In this document: positions 9,017 to 18,800 of the stretch, one piece after another
How the letters are laid out: the number at the start of each line of letters is the position of its first letter
Numbering within the stretch: the stretch's first letter is position 1
From: Colwellia psychrerythraea
GTDB taxonomy: Bacteria > Pseudomonadota > Gammaproteobacteria > Enterobacterales > Alteromonadaceae
Direction: 5' to 3'
DNA: 64,000 bases
NCBI RefSeq assembly: GCF_000764185.1
Contig: NZ_JQEC01000002.1
Span: 420,610 to 484,609 of the forward strand
Translations under genes and position numbers: made by a program
Notes under the pieces: generated by a model
Databases searched by the model: none
The model's input: only the letters and a program-made list of their open reading frames with translations
Told to the model about the DNA's origin: nothing

Positions 9017-12000
9017 TGCAGCTATTCAATTCAATTAAATATGTACTGCTATCTTCATTACTTTTATTACTCACCGCCTGTGGTGAAGGCAGTAATTCAG
9101 GGTTCCCAACTGCTGAGTGTGGTAATGCATCCAATCTTTGTATTAACTCGTTTGTTATTAATCCTGATAAAGCTGCAATTTTGCTTGGTGGTACACAAAC
9201 GTATCAAGCTATAGCAACATTAACCGACGGCAGCGAGCGTGATATCACAGAATTGGTTACTTGGTCTGTTGATGACCAGGAAAAAGCAGTAATAGTGGTA
9301 GATGGTAGTTCAGTTATTGCCACTGGCTTAGCAGAAGGTTCGGTAAATATTTTAGCCAACTACCGAGGTATAGATGTTACCGCTCAGCTGTCCGTTGGTG
9401 CTATAACTTTTACCATTAGCCCAATTGAAGCCAGTATTTTAACTGGCATGGTGCAGTCTTATAAAGCCTTCGCTATTTTACCTAGTGGCGTGCAAATAGA
9501 TGTAACAGAGCAAGCAACTTGGACATCAATTAATCCTATCATTGCTAGCCTAACCGCCGACGGTGCGAATGTTGAAGTTACCGGCCTTACTAGCGGAGTA
9601 GATGCTATCTCTGCAACTTATAATGGCACTAGCATTTTTGCCCAGCTTACCGTGATCAGTACCACACCAGAATCATTGCTTATTACTCCTGCCAGCACCA
9701 CACTTCCTGCAGGTACTAGTCAACAATATAATGCTTATTTAACCACTACTGATAACGCAGTAATTGATGTGACAGCCAGCTCAACTTGGACGGTAGTCGA
9801 TGCCAGTATTGCCAGCATTGATGTTAACGCCTGGCTAACAGCTAACACTATCGGTGATACTCAGGTGCAAGCTTCAATTGTTCATGAAGGTATTACCCTA
9901 AGTAATACTGCTGCTTTATCTGTTAACAATGCCGTGCTTAGCAGCTTAGTTATTAGTCCTGAGAATGGTAAATTTCCTGTTGGTAAAATTGGAGTTTATC
10001 GAGCAGCAGCTTATTTTTCAGATGGTAGCGTCATAGATGTAACGCGTGAGGCTTCATGGCAAGTTGCTGATGAAACTATTGGCAGCATTGTTGGATCAGG
10101 CATTTTTGCAGGCGACAGCATTGCCTTATCACCAGGGAAAACCACAATTAGTGCGAGTTTATTATCGGTTAGCGATAGTACTAATGTTGAAGTAAGTACA
10201 GCTGAAATAAAGGCTATTAGTCTAAGTCCACAAAATGCCACTACGCCAGTTGGCACAGCAATTAATTATCAAGCCTTTGCTTTCTACTCAGATGGTAGTA
10301 AGCGTGATATTACTCAATTTGGCGCTTGGTCAAGTAGCAAGCCCAGTGTCGCTGCTATCAACTTTGTCGGAGCACAATCAGGGCAAGCAACGGCCTTTGT
10401 TGTAGGCACAACTGATATTACTATTACTTTTGACGGTATAACAAAGTCCACCTCACTCACCGTTAGTGACGCTATAGTGACAAAATTACAAATATCGCCA
10501 TTAGACCCTAGTGTGCCCGTCGGTATTGAAGGTCAATTTACAGCTATCGCTTATTATTCCGATAACACCACTGCTGATGTTACCACAACAACAAATTGGC
10601 TAGTGGACGATTATACTGTTGCTGCAGTTATACCTACGGGTGAATTTTCTGGTTACGCCAAAGCGTTATCGCAAGGCACTACTCAATTAACAGCAAGCTA
10701 TCAAGGACAAAGTAGCAGTACTTTAATTACCGTGTCACCGGCAATATTAGAGTCACTGTCTTTATCGCCAACTCAAGTAACCATTCCCGTTGGCACCACG
10801 CAGCAATATCAACTATTTGGTGTTTTCTCTGATGGCAGCAATCATGATCTGACTCTTTTTGCTAGCTATCAAAGCAGCAAGCCTATCATCGCCTCTATTG
10901 ATGTCACGGCGTTAGCTAGTGCTCATTTAATTTCAACCAACTCAGTGGCTATTACTGCCGCTTATAACGGTATACAAACAACCGCATCGTTATCTGTTGC
11001 TGCAGGTGTACTTGAATATATTACACTTGAACCTGCTGACCAGAGTATTCCTGTCGGTCATAAAGCTCGCTTAGAAGCGAGAGCCTTTTATACCGGTGGT
11101 ATAAATAAAGATATTACAGATCTAGCCACTTGGAGTGTCGATGATGGTGATATCGCTTCGGTAGATAATACTCAAGCAGATGCAGGTAGTGTGCTTGGTA
11201 TTAGTGAGGGTATTGTCACTATTACAGCCACTTTTGAGGGTGAACAAGCTGCGGGAATCACCACTGTGACTGCTGCTGTGCTAGAGAGCGTCACTATAAC
11301 ACCTATCTCTGAAACGATTGCTGCAGGTTTAACTCAACAGTATCGATTGTTTGCAATATTTTCAGATCATACCAGCCGTGAAGTCACTCTAGTAAGTGAT
11401 TGGCAGTCTGCAGAGCCCAAAGCAGCTTCAATTGATAGTAATGGCTTGGCTACTACATATCAAGAGTGGCAAACCATGATAACGGGTACTTATCAAGGTT
11501 TAAGTGCTAGCTCAAATTTAACCATTACCAGCGCCGTAGCAAGTATTTTACAAATAACCCCCCCTAATCCAAGTAAACCACTAGGCACTATTGGTAACTT
11601 TGTAGCAACCGTGTTTTACACAGATGGCTATGCTGCTAATGTCACAGAGAGTACCACTTGGACCTCAAATCAATCTGATGTGGTGCAAATAAATGCCAGT
11701 GGACCAAGTGCTGGCTTAGCTAGTGCAGACAAAATTGGCATAAGTGAAATAACTGCTAGTTTCTCTGGATTATCAGCAACAACCAATGCCACGGTAACTT
11801 CTGCGGAATTAACCGATATTTACATTAACCCGGTAAATAATGCTATCGATATTGGTGATAAAGTCAGCTATAACGCAATTTGCAAGTTTAGTGATGGCTC
11901 ATTACATAATTTACCAAGCAATGGTATATGGCAAAGCTCAAATACCGAGGTTGCTACCATACAAATTACCGGCCCAACCACTGCATGGGCTACAGGAATC

Positions 12001-14268
12001 GATGGAGGCTCAGTAACAATCACGGCTAGTGTCGGGGATATTGTTAGTAATGTTGCAATATTAAAGGTAGCACCGAAAGCAGTAATCCCTGTAGTTATTA
12101 CCTCTATTCAAGTAACGCCTGCCACTGCGACTGTTGCCGTCGGTGCTCAGGATCAATTTGCTGCAATCGCTCATTATTCTGATGGTTCAGATGCTGATAT
12201 CACTTCAAAAGCCACTTGGCTTTCAGATAATAGCGATGTGGTAAATGTTACTACTACCGGTGATAATGCCGGCTTTGCTTATTCCATAGCAGTAGGAGAA
12301 GCAAATATTACCGCGGTGATGGATAACATAGCCAGTAATAGCGCAAAGATTACCGTCATAGGCAAGACCCTTGATAACATACAAATAGTCCCTAACAATA
12401 AAAGTTATAATATTGGAGATACCGAACAGTATAAAGTTACCGCTATTTATGATGATTATTCCATAAAGGATATTACTGCTGTTTCACAAATTCAAAGTTT
12501 AGATTTAACTATTGCTACTTTTGATGAAAATAATTTGATGACTGCTGCCGGTATTGGTAATGCTGAGCTTACCGCTGTCTATCAAGGCATGATAAGTGAA
12601 AGAGAGTTTTTACACGTTTTTGCTCCAGCCCCTACACCACCAATACTTGAAGTATCACCAGCCAACATTGAAGTGCCACAAGGCACCATTGATCGTTACA
12701 CGGCAACATTGCACTATGCTGATGGCACCAATAAGGATGTTACCAGCCAAGCATTATGGTTCTCTAACGACACTAATATTGTGAACATTATGCCGAATGG
12801 AGAAGATGCCGGCTTTGCCCTGGCTACTAGCGCCGGTACCACTAGTATTAATGCCAGCTACAAGGATATAAATAGTAATACCGCTGAGGTAACCGTACTA
12901 GCAACAGAGTTGCTCTCCGTTGAAATTGTCATTGAGGATAATGCCCACTTCCCTGAAGGTACAACCAAACATTACACCGCCTTTGCTACCTATAGCGATG
13001 AGAGTGTTGTCGAAATAACCCGAGATGCCACTTGGAAAAGTGATAATGCTAGCACGGTAGTAACTGTAAAAGGTTTCGTATATGGCGTTAACATGGGTGA
13101 GACCAACATTAACATTTCTTTTGATGGAAAAAGCGACAGCCAAGCAGTTGTAGTTACCGATGCAGTAGCAACTAGCTTAACGATCACACCGAGCTATCAT
13201 GAAATGGCCGTGCATTCGACGGTAGATTATACTGTTGTCGCAATATTATCTGATGGTACTACAGAGAATGTCACTAAAGACGTACTTAAAAGTGCTACAG
13301 GTACTGCCGAGTTAGCAATTATTTATCAAGAGGACTCATTAGTTAAAGTTGAGGGCATCACTAGTGGTAATGCCGTTGTACAGGCTAATTACCAGAACTT
13401 AAGTGCTACCGCGAATATTGTAATTTTACCGGCAACTTTAGATTCAATCACGATTACACCTTTAAATGAGACCATTTCACTTAGCTCGACCCTCCAATAT
13501 CAGGCAAAAGCACAATATAGTGATGGCTCTGAAGTTAATATTACTGAGCAAGCAAATTGGTTCAGTTCCGAGCTAGATATTGCAGCTATCGATAACAATA
13601 CTTATATCGGCTTAGCATCTGCTATATCAACTGGTACAACAACAATTCAAGCAACATTTAATGGATTGAGTGCTTCGACTAGCCTGTCGGTTGATGCAAG
13701 TTGTGGAACACATAAGCCTGTCAGTATTTATATTCATCCAGAGAATACAGTGATCAGTGTAAATACTGAAATGCAGTACACTCTGTATGGGCTGTGGTCT
13801 AATGGCTGTACTACACAACTAACACAGAACAATGCGGCAAATTGGTCAAGTAGTGATAACAAAATAGTATCTATCGGTAAAAAAGATGGTATTGCTTTAG
13901 CTAAAAAAGTCGGTGCAACAACCATCAATGCTGACTACCAAAGCTTAACGGCAATTCCTGTCAACGTTACTGTTACCAACGAAGAAGTATTATCAGTGAG
14001 TATTCAGCCAGCACCATCGGCAATTTTATCTAAAGGTTCTTCGTTAAATTATTTATGTTCGGCAAGAACTGCCATTGATGGTATTGAGCAAGCAGAGAAG
14101 TTTATTACGGGTTTAGCAAGTTTCAGCTCAAACGATATCAGCTTAGCTGTTATTGCTGACAATGACGGCAGCACTCAAACAGTAACCGCGCAGAATAAAG
14201 CAGGAAGTACAACTATCACTTGTAGTTATGGTGGTAAAGAAAGTAGTTCCAGTTTAACGGTACAATAA
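9016..14268 (+). CDS. Giant BIG2-repeat lipoprotein, copy 1 (about 19 repeats)
   Basis: A 1750-residue lipoprotein. The signal peptide ends in the lipobox LTAC with the acylated Cys at position 22; the next residue, Gly, does not signal inner-membrane retention. The rest is about 19 tandem bacterial Ig-like (BIG2) units of about 90 residues. Each has a P-V-G-T-x-x-Q-Y strand, Y-S-D-G-S-x-x-D-[VI]-T, then A-T-W-x-S-x-D and a closing I-T-A-x-[YF]-x-G. Cysteines occur only at the N-terminus (ECGNASNLC) and in about the last three units. This suggests disulphide-stabilised ends on a Cys-free rod roughly 70-80 nm long if fully extended (inference). Probably an adhesin or surface stalk anchored beside the OmpA-like protein. 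Confidence 0.88.
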   Translation: MQLFNSIKYVLLSSLLLLLTACGEGSNSGFPTAECGNASNLCINSFVINPDKAAILLGGTQTYQAIATLTDGSERDITELVTWSVDDQEKAVIVVDGSSVIATGLAEGSVNILANYRGIDVTAQLSVGAITFTISPIEASILTGMVQSYKAFAILPSGVQIDVTEQATWTSINPIIASLTADGANVEVTGLTSGVDAISATYNGTSIFAQLTVISTTPESLLITPASTTLPAGTSQQYNAYLTTTDNAVIDVTASSTWTVVDASIASIDVNAWLTANTIGDTQVQASIVHEGITLSNTAALSVNNAVLSSLVISPENGKFPVGKIGVYRAAAYFSDGSVIDVTREASWQVADETIGSIVGSGIFAGDSIALSPGKTTISASLLSVSDSTNVEVSTAEIKAISLSPQNATTPVGTAINYQAFAFYSDGSKRDITQFGAWSSSKPSVAAINFVGAQSGQATAFVVGTTDITITFDGITKSTSLTVSDAIVTKLQISPLDPSVPVGIEGQFTAIAYYSDNTTADVTTTTNWLVDDYTVAAVIPTGEFSGYAKALSQGTTQLTASYQGQSSSTLITVSPAILESLSLSPTQVTIPVGTTQQYQLFGVFSDGSNHDLTLFASYQSSKPIIASIDVTALASAHLISTNSVAITAAYNGIQTTASLSVAAGVLEYITLEPADQSIPVGHKARLEARAFYTGGINKDITDLATWSVDDGDIASVDNTQADAGSVLGISEGIVTITATFEGEQAAGITTVTAAVLESVTITPISETIAAGLTQQYRLFAIFSDHTSREVTLVSDWQSAEPKAASIDSNGLATTYQEWQTMITGTYQGLSASSNLTITSAVASILQITPPNPSKPLGTIGNFVATVFYTDGYAANVTESTTWTSNQSDVVQINASGPSAGLASADKIGISEITASFSGLSATTNATVTSAELTDIYINPVNNAIDIGDKVSYNAICKFSDGSLHNLPSNGIWQSSNTEVATIQITGPTTAWATGIDGGSVTITASVGDIVSNVAILKVAPKAVIPVVITSIQVTPATATVAVGAQDQFAAIAHYSDGSDADITSKATWLSDNSDVVNVTTTGDNAGFAYSIAVGEANITAVMDNIASNSAKITVIGKTLDNIQIVPNNKSYNIGDTEQYKVTAIYDDYSIKDITAVSQIQSLDLTIATFDENNLMTAAGIGNAELTAVYQGMISEREFLHVFAPAPTPPILEVSPANIEVPQGTIDRYTATLHYADGTNKDVTSQALWFSNDTNIVNIMPNGEDAGFALATSAGTTSINASYKDINSNTAEVTVLATELLSVEIVIEDNAHFPEGTTKHYTAFATYSDESVVEITRDATWKSDNASTVVTVKGFVYGVNMGETNINISFDGKSDSQAVVVTDAVATSLTITPSYHEMAVHSTVDYTVVAILSDGTTENVTKDVLKSATGTAELAIIYQEDSLVKVEGITSGNAVVQANYQNLSATANIVILPATLDSITITPLNETISLSSTLQYQAKAQYSDGSEVNITEQANWFSSELDIAAIDNNTYIGLASAISTGTTTIQATFNGLSASTSLSVDASCGTHKPVSIYIHPENTVISVNTEMQYTLYGLWSNGCTTQLTQNNAANWSSSDNKIVSIGKKDGIALAKKVGATTINADYQSLTAIPVNVTVTNEEVLSVSIQPAPSAILSKGSSLNYLCSARTAIDGIEQAEKFITGLASFSSNDISLAVIADNDGSTQTVTAQNKAGSTTITCSYGGKESSSSLTVQ

Positions 14269-14750
14269 AGACTAGTTAACCCGAATCCTGGATAATGAGC
14301 ACTTAATGTTTTAGTAAAAACAATAACTTAGATTATTAAGAACATAATTTACAAGATTAAGTAGATATATACTCTATCAATGTTTCAATTTATTCGATTA
14401 TCAAGACAAAACGTTTATGAATAACAGATTATTTATCGACGTTTTAACGCTAAGAATCGGATAAAGGGGATATTGAGCAGGTGCTGCTTATTCAGCAGTT
14501 CAGGTTAGTTACCCTTTCGATTAAGACACTAACATTACTTATGTTGGTGTGCTTAATACTTACGGATTCAAGTTAACGTAGTATTCGACACCGTGTAATT
14601 ACCCCCCTCCAATATTGCCACCCCGCTTCATTCTAATGACTCTTTAAGGATGAGCAATAAGTAATCAATTAAACTGCTTCTTTTCAGCAATGACTTCTGT
14701 ATAATCCATGTTAATCGATTGTTTTATCTAAATATCATGGACGTTACGAC
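14269..14750 (+). other. Intergenic region between the two OmpA/BIG cassettes
   Basis: These 482 bases hold no credible ORF. An imperfect hairpin (TAAGACACTAACAT, 14522-14535, against ATGTTGGTGTGCTTA, 14541-14555) has no T-run. The last 54 bases are the conserved leader of the second cassette. No transposase remnant or target-site duplication was seen. Confidence 0.6.
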
Positions 14751-14764
14751 ATGCATTCCTTTCA
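14697..14764 (+). repeat. Conserved promoter/leader, copy 2 (identical to 7889-7956)
   Basis: Same 68 bases as copy 1, with -10 TATAAT at 14700-14705. Similarity stops abruptly upstream of the -10, so only promoter, leader and first codons are kept. The -35 region here (around 14677-14683) is a poor match, so the two promoters may differ in strength. Confidence 0.85.
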
Positions 14765-15821
14765 AAAATATCGCCTAAGCTCCCCTGTAAGTATATTGAT
14801 CCCTATTGTGCTATTTTTTAGCTTCATTACCCATGCGGTAGAAGATCAAGAAGCCAAGCCAAATATTGAAAATACCGATCAGCAAACACAAGCTGCCTTG
14901 CCCTCTTCTTATTTCTATCTCGGTGGTAAGTTAGGTATTAATCACTACCAACATGGTTGTGAGTCTTGGAGCCTTGACTGTGATAAAAACAGCTTTGCTG
15001 CCGGAGTATTTACCGGTTTCCAGTTTAATGAAAACTTTGCTTTGGAAGCTGCCTACATAGATTTAGGTGATGCTAAAGCAAGCTACTTAGAAAATGGTAA
15101 TGCCTATCAGCATACCGGTAGCATGAAAGGTTTAGAGCTCTCCGCACTTGGTTCAATGTACCTAACTGAAAAAGTTACAGCTTTTGCCAAGGCCGGCGTA
15201 TTTAATTGGCACGGCGAAAACAAAGGTCCTTTTAATAAAACCACTGCCGATGATTGGTCAACAACCGTTGGCGCTGGCATAACTTATCAACTGAACGATG
15301 CTTGGCAAGCACGCTTTGAATATCAATATTTTAATAATTTAGGTAACGATACAATTGGTGGTACCAATGCGCACTTAACCTCAATCGGTATCAGTTATCA
15401 ATTTGGTCGCACTAGGCCAAGCATAGTCACTAAAACAGTGGTGAAGTTTTCCCCTGTAGAGCTTGAAGAAGTCACCTTTCCATTATTATTTGATTTCGAT
15501 AAGAGCAACTTATTACTGACCGACTCATTAAACGTGATCATTAACCGCTTAACCAAATACCGACAAGCGCAAGTAATTTTACGTGGTTACTCTGATACCA
15601 AGGGCAACAGTGACTACAACTTAGCGCTGTCTAAACGACGTGTAGATAGCATTGCAAATTATCTAATTGCGGCTGGTGTTAATGAAACACAAATAATCTC
15701 TGAGTACTTTGGTGAGCAATACCCAGTGTCTGACAACACCACTGAAGAACACAGACACTTAAATCGTAATGTGAAAATATTGCTACCTAAAACCTTTGTT
15801 AATGCACCGCAGGAGCAATAA
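14751..15821 (+). CDS. OmpA-like outer-membrane protein, copy 2
   Basis: A 356-residue paralogue of the protein at 7943, alignable end to end with almost no gaps. It has a signal peptide, the same barrel strands (FYLGGKLGINHYQ, FALEAAYIDLG), the same HGCESWSLDC loop and an OmpA C-terminal domain (RGYSDTKGNSDYNLALSKRR, EEHRHLNRNVKI). The first 30 residues and the peptidoglycan-binding core are close to copy 1; differences cluster in loops. Two bases separate its stop from the next start, so it is coupled to the BIG lipoprotein downstream, as in copy 1. Confidence 0.88.
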   Translation: MHSFQKYRLSSPVSILIPIVLFFSFITHAVEDQEAKPNIENTDQQTQAALPSSYFYLGGKLGINHYQHGCESWSLDCDKNSFAAGVFTGFQFNENFALEAAYIDLGDAKASYLENGNAYQHTGSMKGLELSALGSMYLTEKVTAFAKAGVFNWHGENKGPFNKTTADDWSTTVGAGITYQLNDAWQARFEYQYFNNLGNDTIGGTNAHLTSIGISYQFGRTRPSIVTKTVVKFSPVELEEVTFPLLFDFDKSNLLLTDSLNVIINRLTKYRQAQVILRGYSDTKGNSDYNLALSKRRVDSIANYLIAAGVNETQIISEYFGEQYPVSDNTTEEHRHLNRNVKILLPKTFVNAPQEQ

Positions 15822-15823
15822 TC

Positions 15824-18800
15824 ATGAAATTATTTTCTCAAACTAAATACCTTATTTTGTCATTATTACTTTTGCTATTAACCGCTTGTGGTGAAGGCAG
15901 TAATTCTGGTTTTCCCACTGCTGATTGTGGCGGTGAAGATAACTTGTGTGTCAGTGAATTTACCATCACCCCAAACAAAGCAGCAATATTAATTGATGGC
16001 CTGCAAAATTACCAAGCCATTGCTACCTTAACCGATGGTAGCGAACTTGATATTACCGATCACGTTACTTGGGCGGTTGATAATGAAACTATTGCTACCA
16101 TCGCGATAGATGGTAATACCGTTGTTGCTACTGGCATTGCCGATGGTGTCGCTGTTATTACCGGAAAATATCGCGGTATGAATGCCAGCGCCCAACTTTC
16201 AGTTGGCGCAATTACTTTTAGTATTATCCCAAGTTTAACCACCATACTCACGGATATGCAGCAAAACTATCAAGCATTTGCTGTTTTCCCTAATGGTGTC
16301 CAAGTAGAAGTAACTGAACAGGTTTCTTGGGCAAGCGATAATAGTGCTATTGCTACTATCAATGTTGTTGATAACTTAGTTACAGCTTCAGGCTTAAGTG
16401 AAGGTTTAGCAACAATCTCAGCTAGCTATAATGGTAAAGCTATTTATGCTCAGTTAAATGTTATCAATAGTACTGCTGAAACACTGTTGATTAGTCCTGC
16501 GAGCGCAGTAATGCCACTGGGCACAGCAAAACAATACAGTGCCTTTTTAACCACTACCAGTGGTGAAGTTATTGATGTTTCTACCACGGTAAACTGGCAA
16601 ATAACAGATGAAACCATCGCCACTATTGATGCTACTGCTCGGCTTACTGCGACAGAAGTAGGCTCAACCGAAATAACTGCTAATATAGTTCATAGCAACA
16701 ACACTTTAACCGCAAGCTCGGCCTTAATGGTTAATAATGCTCAGCTTGATACTATTGCCATTAGCCCAGTCGATGGTATATACCCTGTCGGGAAAATAGG
16801 TGTATATCGCGCCAATGCCCATTATGCTGATGGTAGTGTTATTGATGTTACGCGAGAAACTACTTGGCAAGTTGTAGATACCAACATAGGCACTATTGTT
16901 GAATCGGGTATTTTTGCCGGTGACAGTGTTGCCTTATCTCCAGGAAAAACCACGATTAGTGCTAGATTTCAAGCGCAAACTAGCCAAACCAATGTCGAAG
17001 TAACCGCGGCTAAAACAATCAAACTAAGCATTAGTCCAATTGATGCATCGACACCGGTAGGTACGCAACTCGCTTATCAAGGCTTTGCGCTTTATTCTGA
17101 TGGTACTAAGCGTAATATTACCGTATTGGCAGCTTGGTCCAGTAGCGAATCGAGTGTCGCCGCTATTGGCTTTACCGGTGCTTTATCTGGCATAACCAAT
17201 GCGCTTGACATTGGCACCACCAACATCTCAGTTAATTATGACGGCCTAACGGCTAGCACACCATTAACCGTGACTAATGCGGTAGTGACTAACTTGCAGG
17301 TTTCGCCTTTAAACCCAAGCGTGCCAGTAGGTATTGAAGGTCAATTTACCGCTATTGCCTATTACTCAGATAATACCACTGTCGATGTTACTCATAACGC
17401 TAACTGGACAGTAGATGACTACAGTATTGCCGCCGTTATCCCTAATGGTGAATTTTCCGGTTATGCTAAAGCATTAAATGAAGGCTCAAATCAATTAACC
17501 GCCAGCTTTTCTGGTCAAAGTGCCAATACCTCGATAACGGTTACTGCCGCGACCCTTAGTTCATTATCTTTATCGCCATCAACCGCTGAAATCCCAGCCG
17601 GTACTACCCAGCAATATCAATTGTTTGGTCTGTTTTCTGATGGTACAAATCATGATTTAACCGAATTTTCTAGTTTTCAAACCAGTGATAATGCTGCCGT
17701 TTCAATTGACAGCAATGGCCTTGCCATAGCTCATAACGATGATGCCAATCCAATTACAGTTACCGCCAGTTATAGGGGCATGCAAGCTACTGCTTCATTA
17801 GTTGTTACCGCTGGTTTGTTAGAATACATTGAAGTTACCCCCTCTGAAATATCTATACCTGTTGGCCATAAAGGCCAGCTCTACGCCCGTGCTTTTTATA
17901 GCGACGGTTCAAATGCCGATATTACTTATCTGGCTACTTGGAGCCTTGATGATGGTGATATCGCTTCGGTTGATAATACCAACACAGATGCCGGCGAAGT
18001 TTTAGGAATTAGCCAAGGTGTGGTGACTGTTACCGCTAGTTATCTAGGTACAACGGCCACCACCAACGTTTTGATCACCGCTGCAGTATTAGAGAGTGTC
18101 AGCATCACCCCTGTTGCTAAAACTATTGCCGCCGGCTTAACGCAACAATACACCTTAACAGCTGAATTCTCTGATAAAACTAGCAGTGATGTCACTAAGA
18201 GCAGCGCTTGGATATCAAGTGATCCAACAACAGCCTCGATTGATAATTTAGGGCTAGCCACCAGTTACTGGGAAGGAAAAATAACAATTACCGGTACTTA
18301 CCAAGGCATCTCTGCTGTCGCAACCCTCACCATTACAGGGGCTGAACTGTTAAATATACAAGTAACACCTGCGGATCCAAAAGAACCAATAGGCACAGAA
18401 GGAAGGTTTACAGCAACAGCATTTTATACTGATGGTTTTGCTGCAGATGTCACTAGCAACGCCACTTGGTCATCTCTTGACGATGGTATTGTTCATATCA
18501 CCACTAGCGGTATTGCTGGCGGTCGAGCAAGTGCCGATAAAGTAGGTATTAGTGTTATCACTGCAAAATTCGCAGGTAAAACTGACTCAACAACAGCAAC
18601 AGTGACTGAGGCAGTACTGGAGAGTTTAGTTATTTCACCGCCAAGCGCAGAGGTTCCACAGGGAACAAACTTTCAGTATCGAGTTGATGGCATATACAGT
18701 GATAAAGTTATTAAAGATCTAACTCATAGTGCTACTTGGCTGACAGGTGATATTAACATCGCAACTATTGATACTACGGGCTTAGCTATGGGTGAAAACC

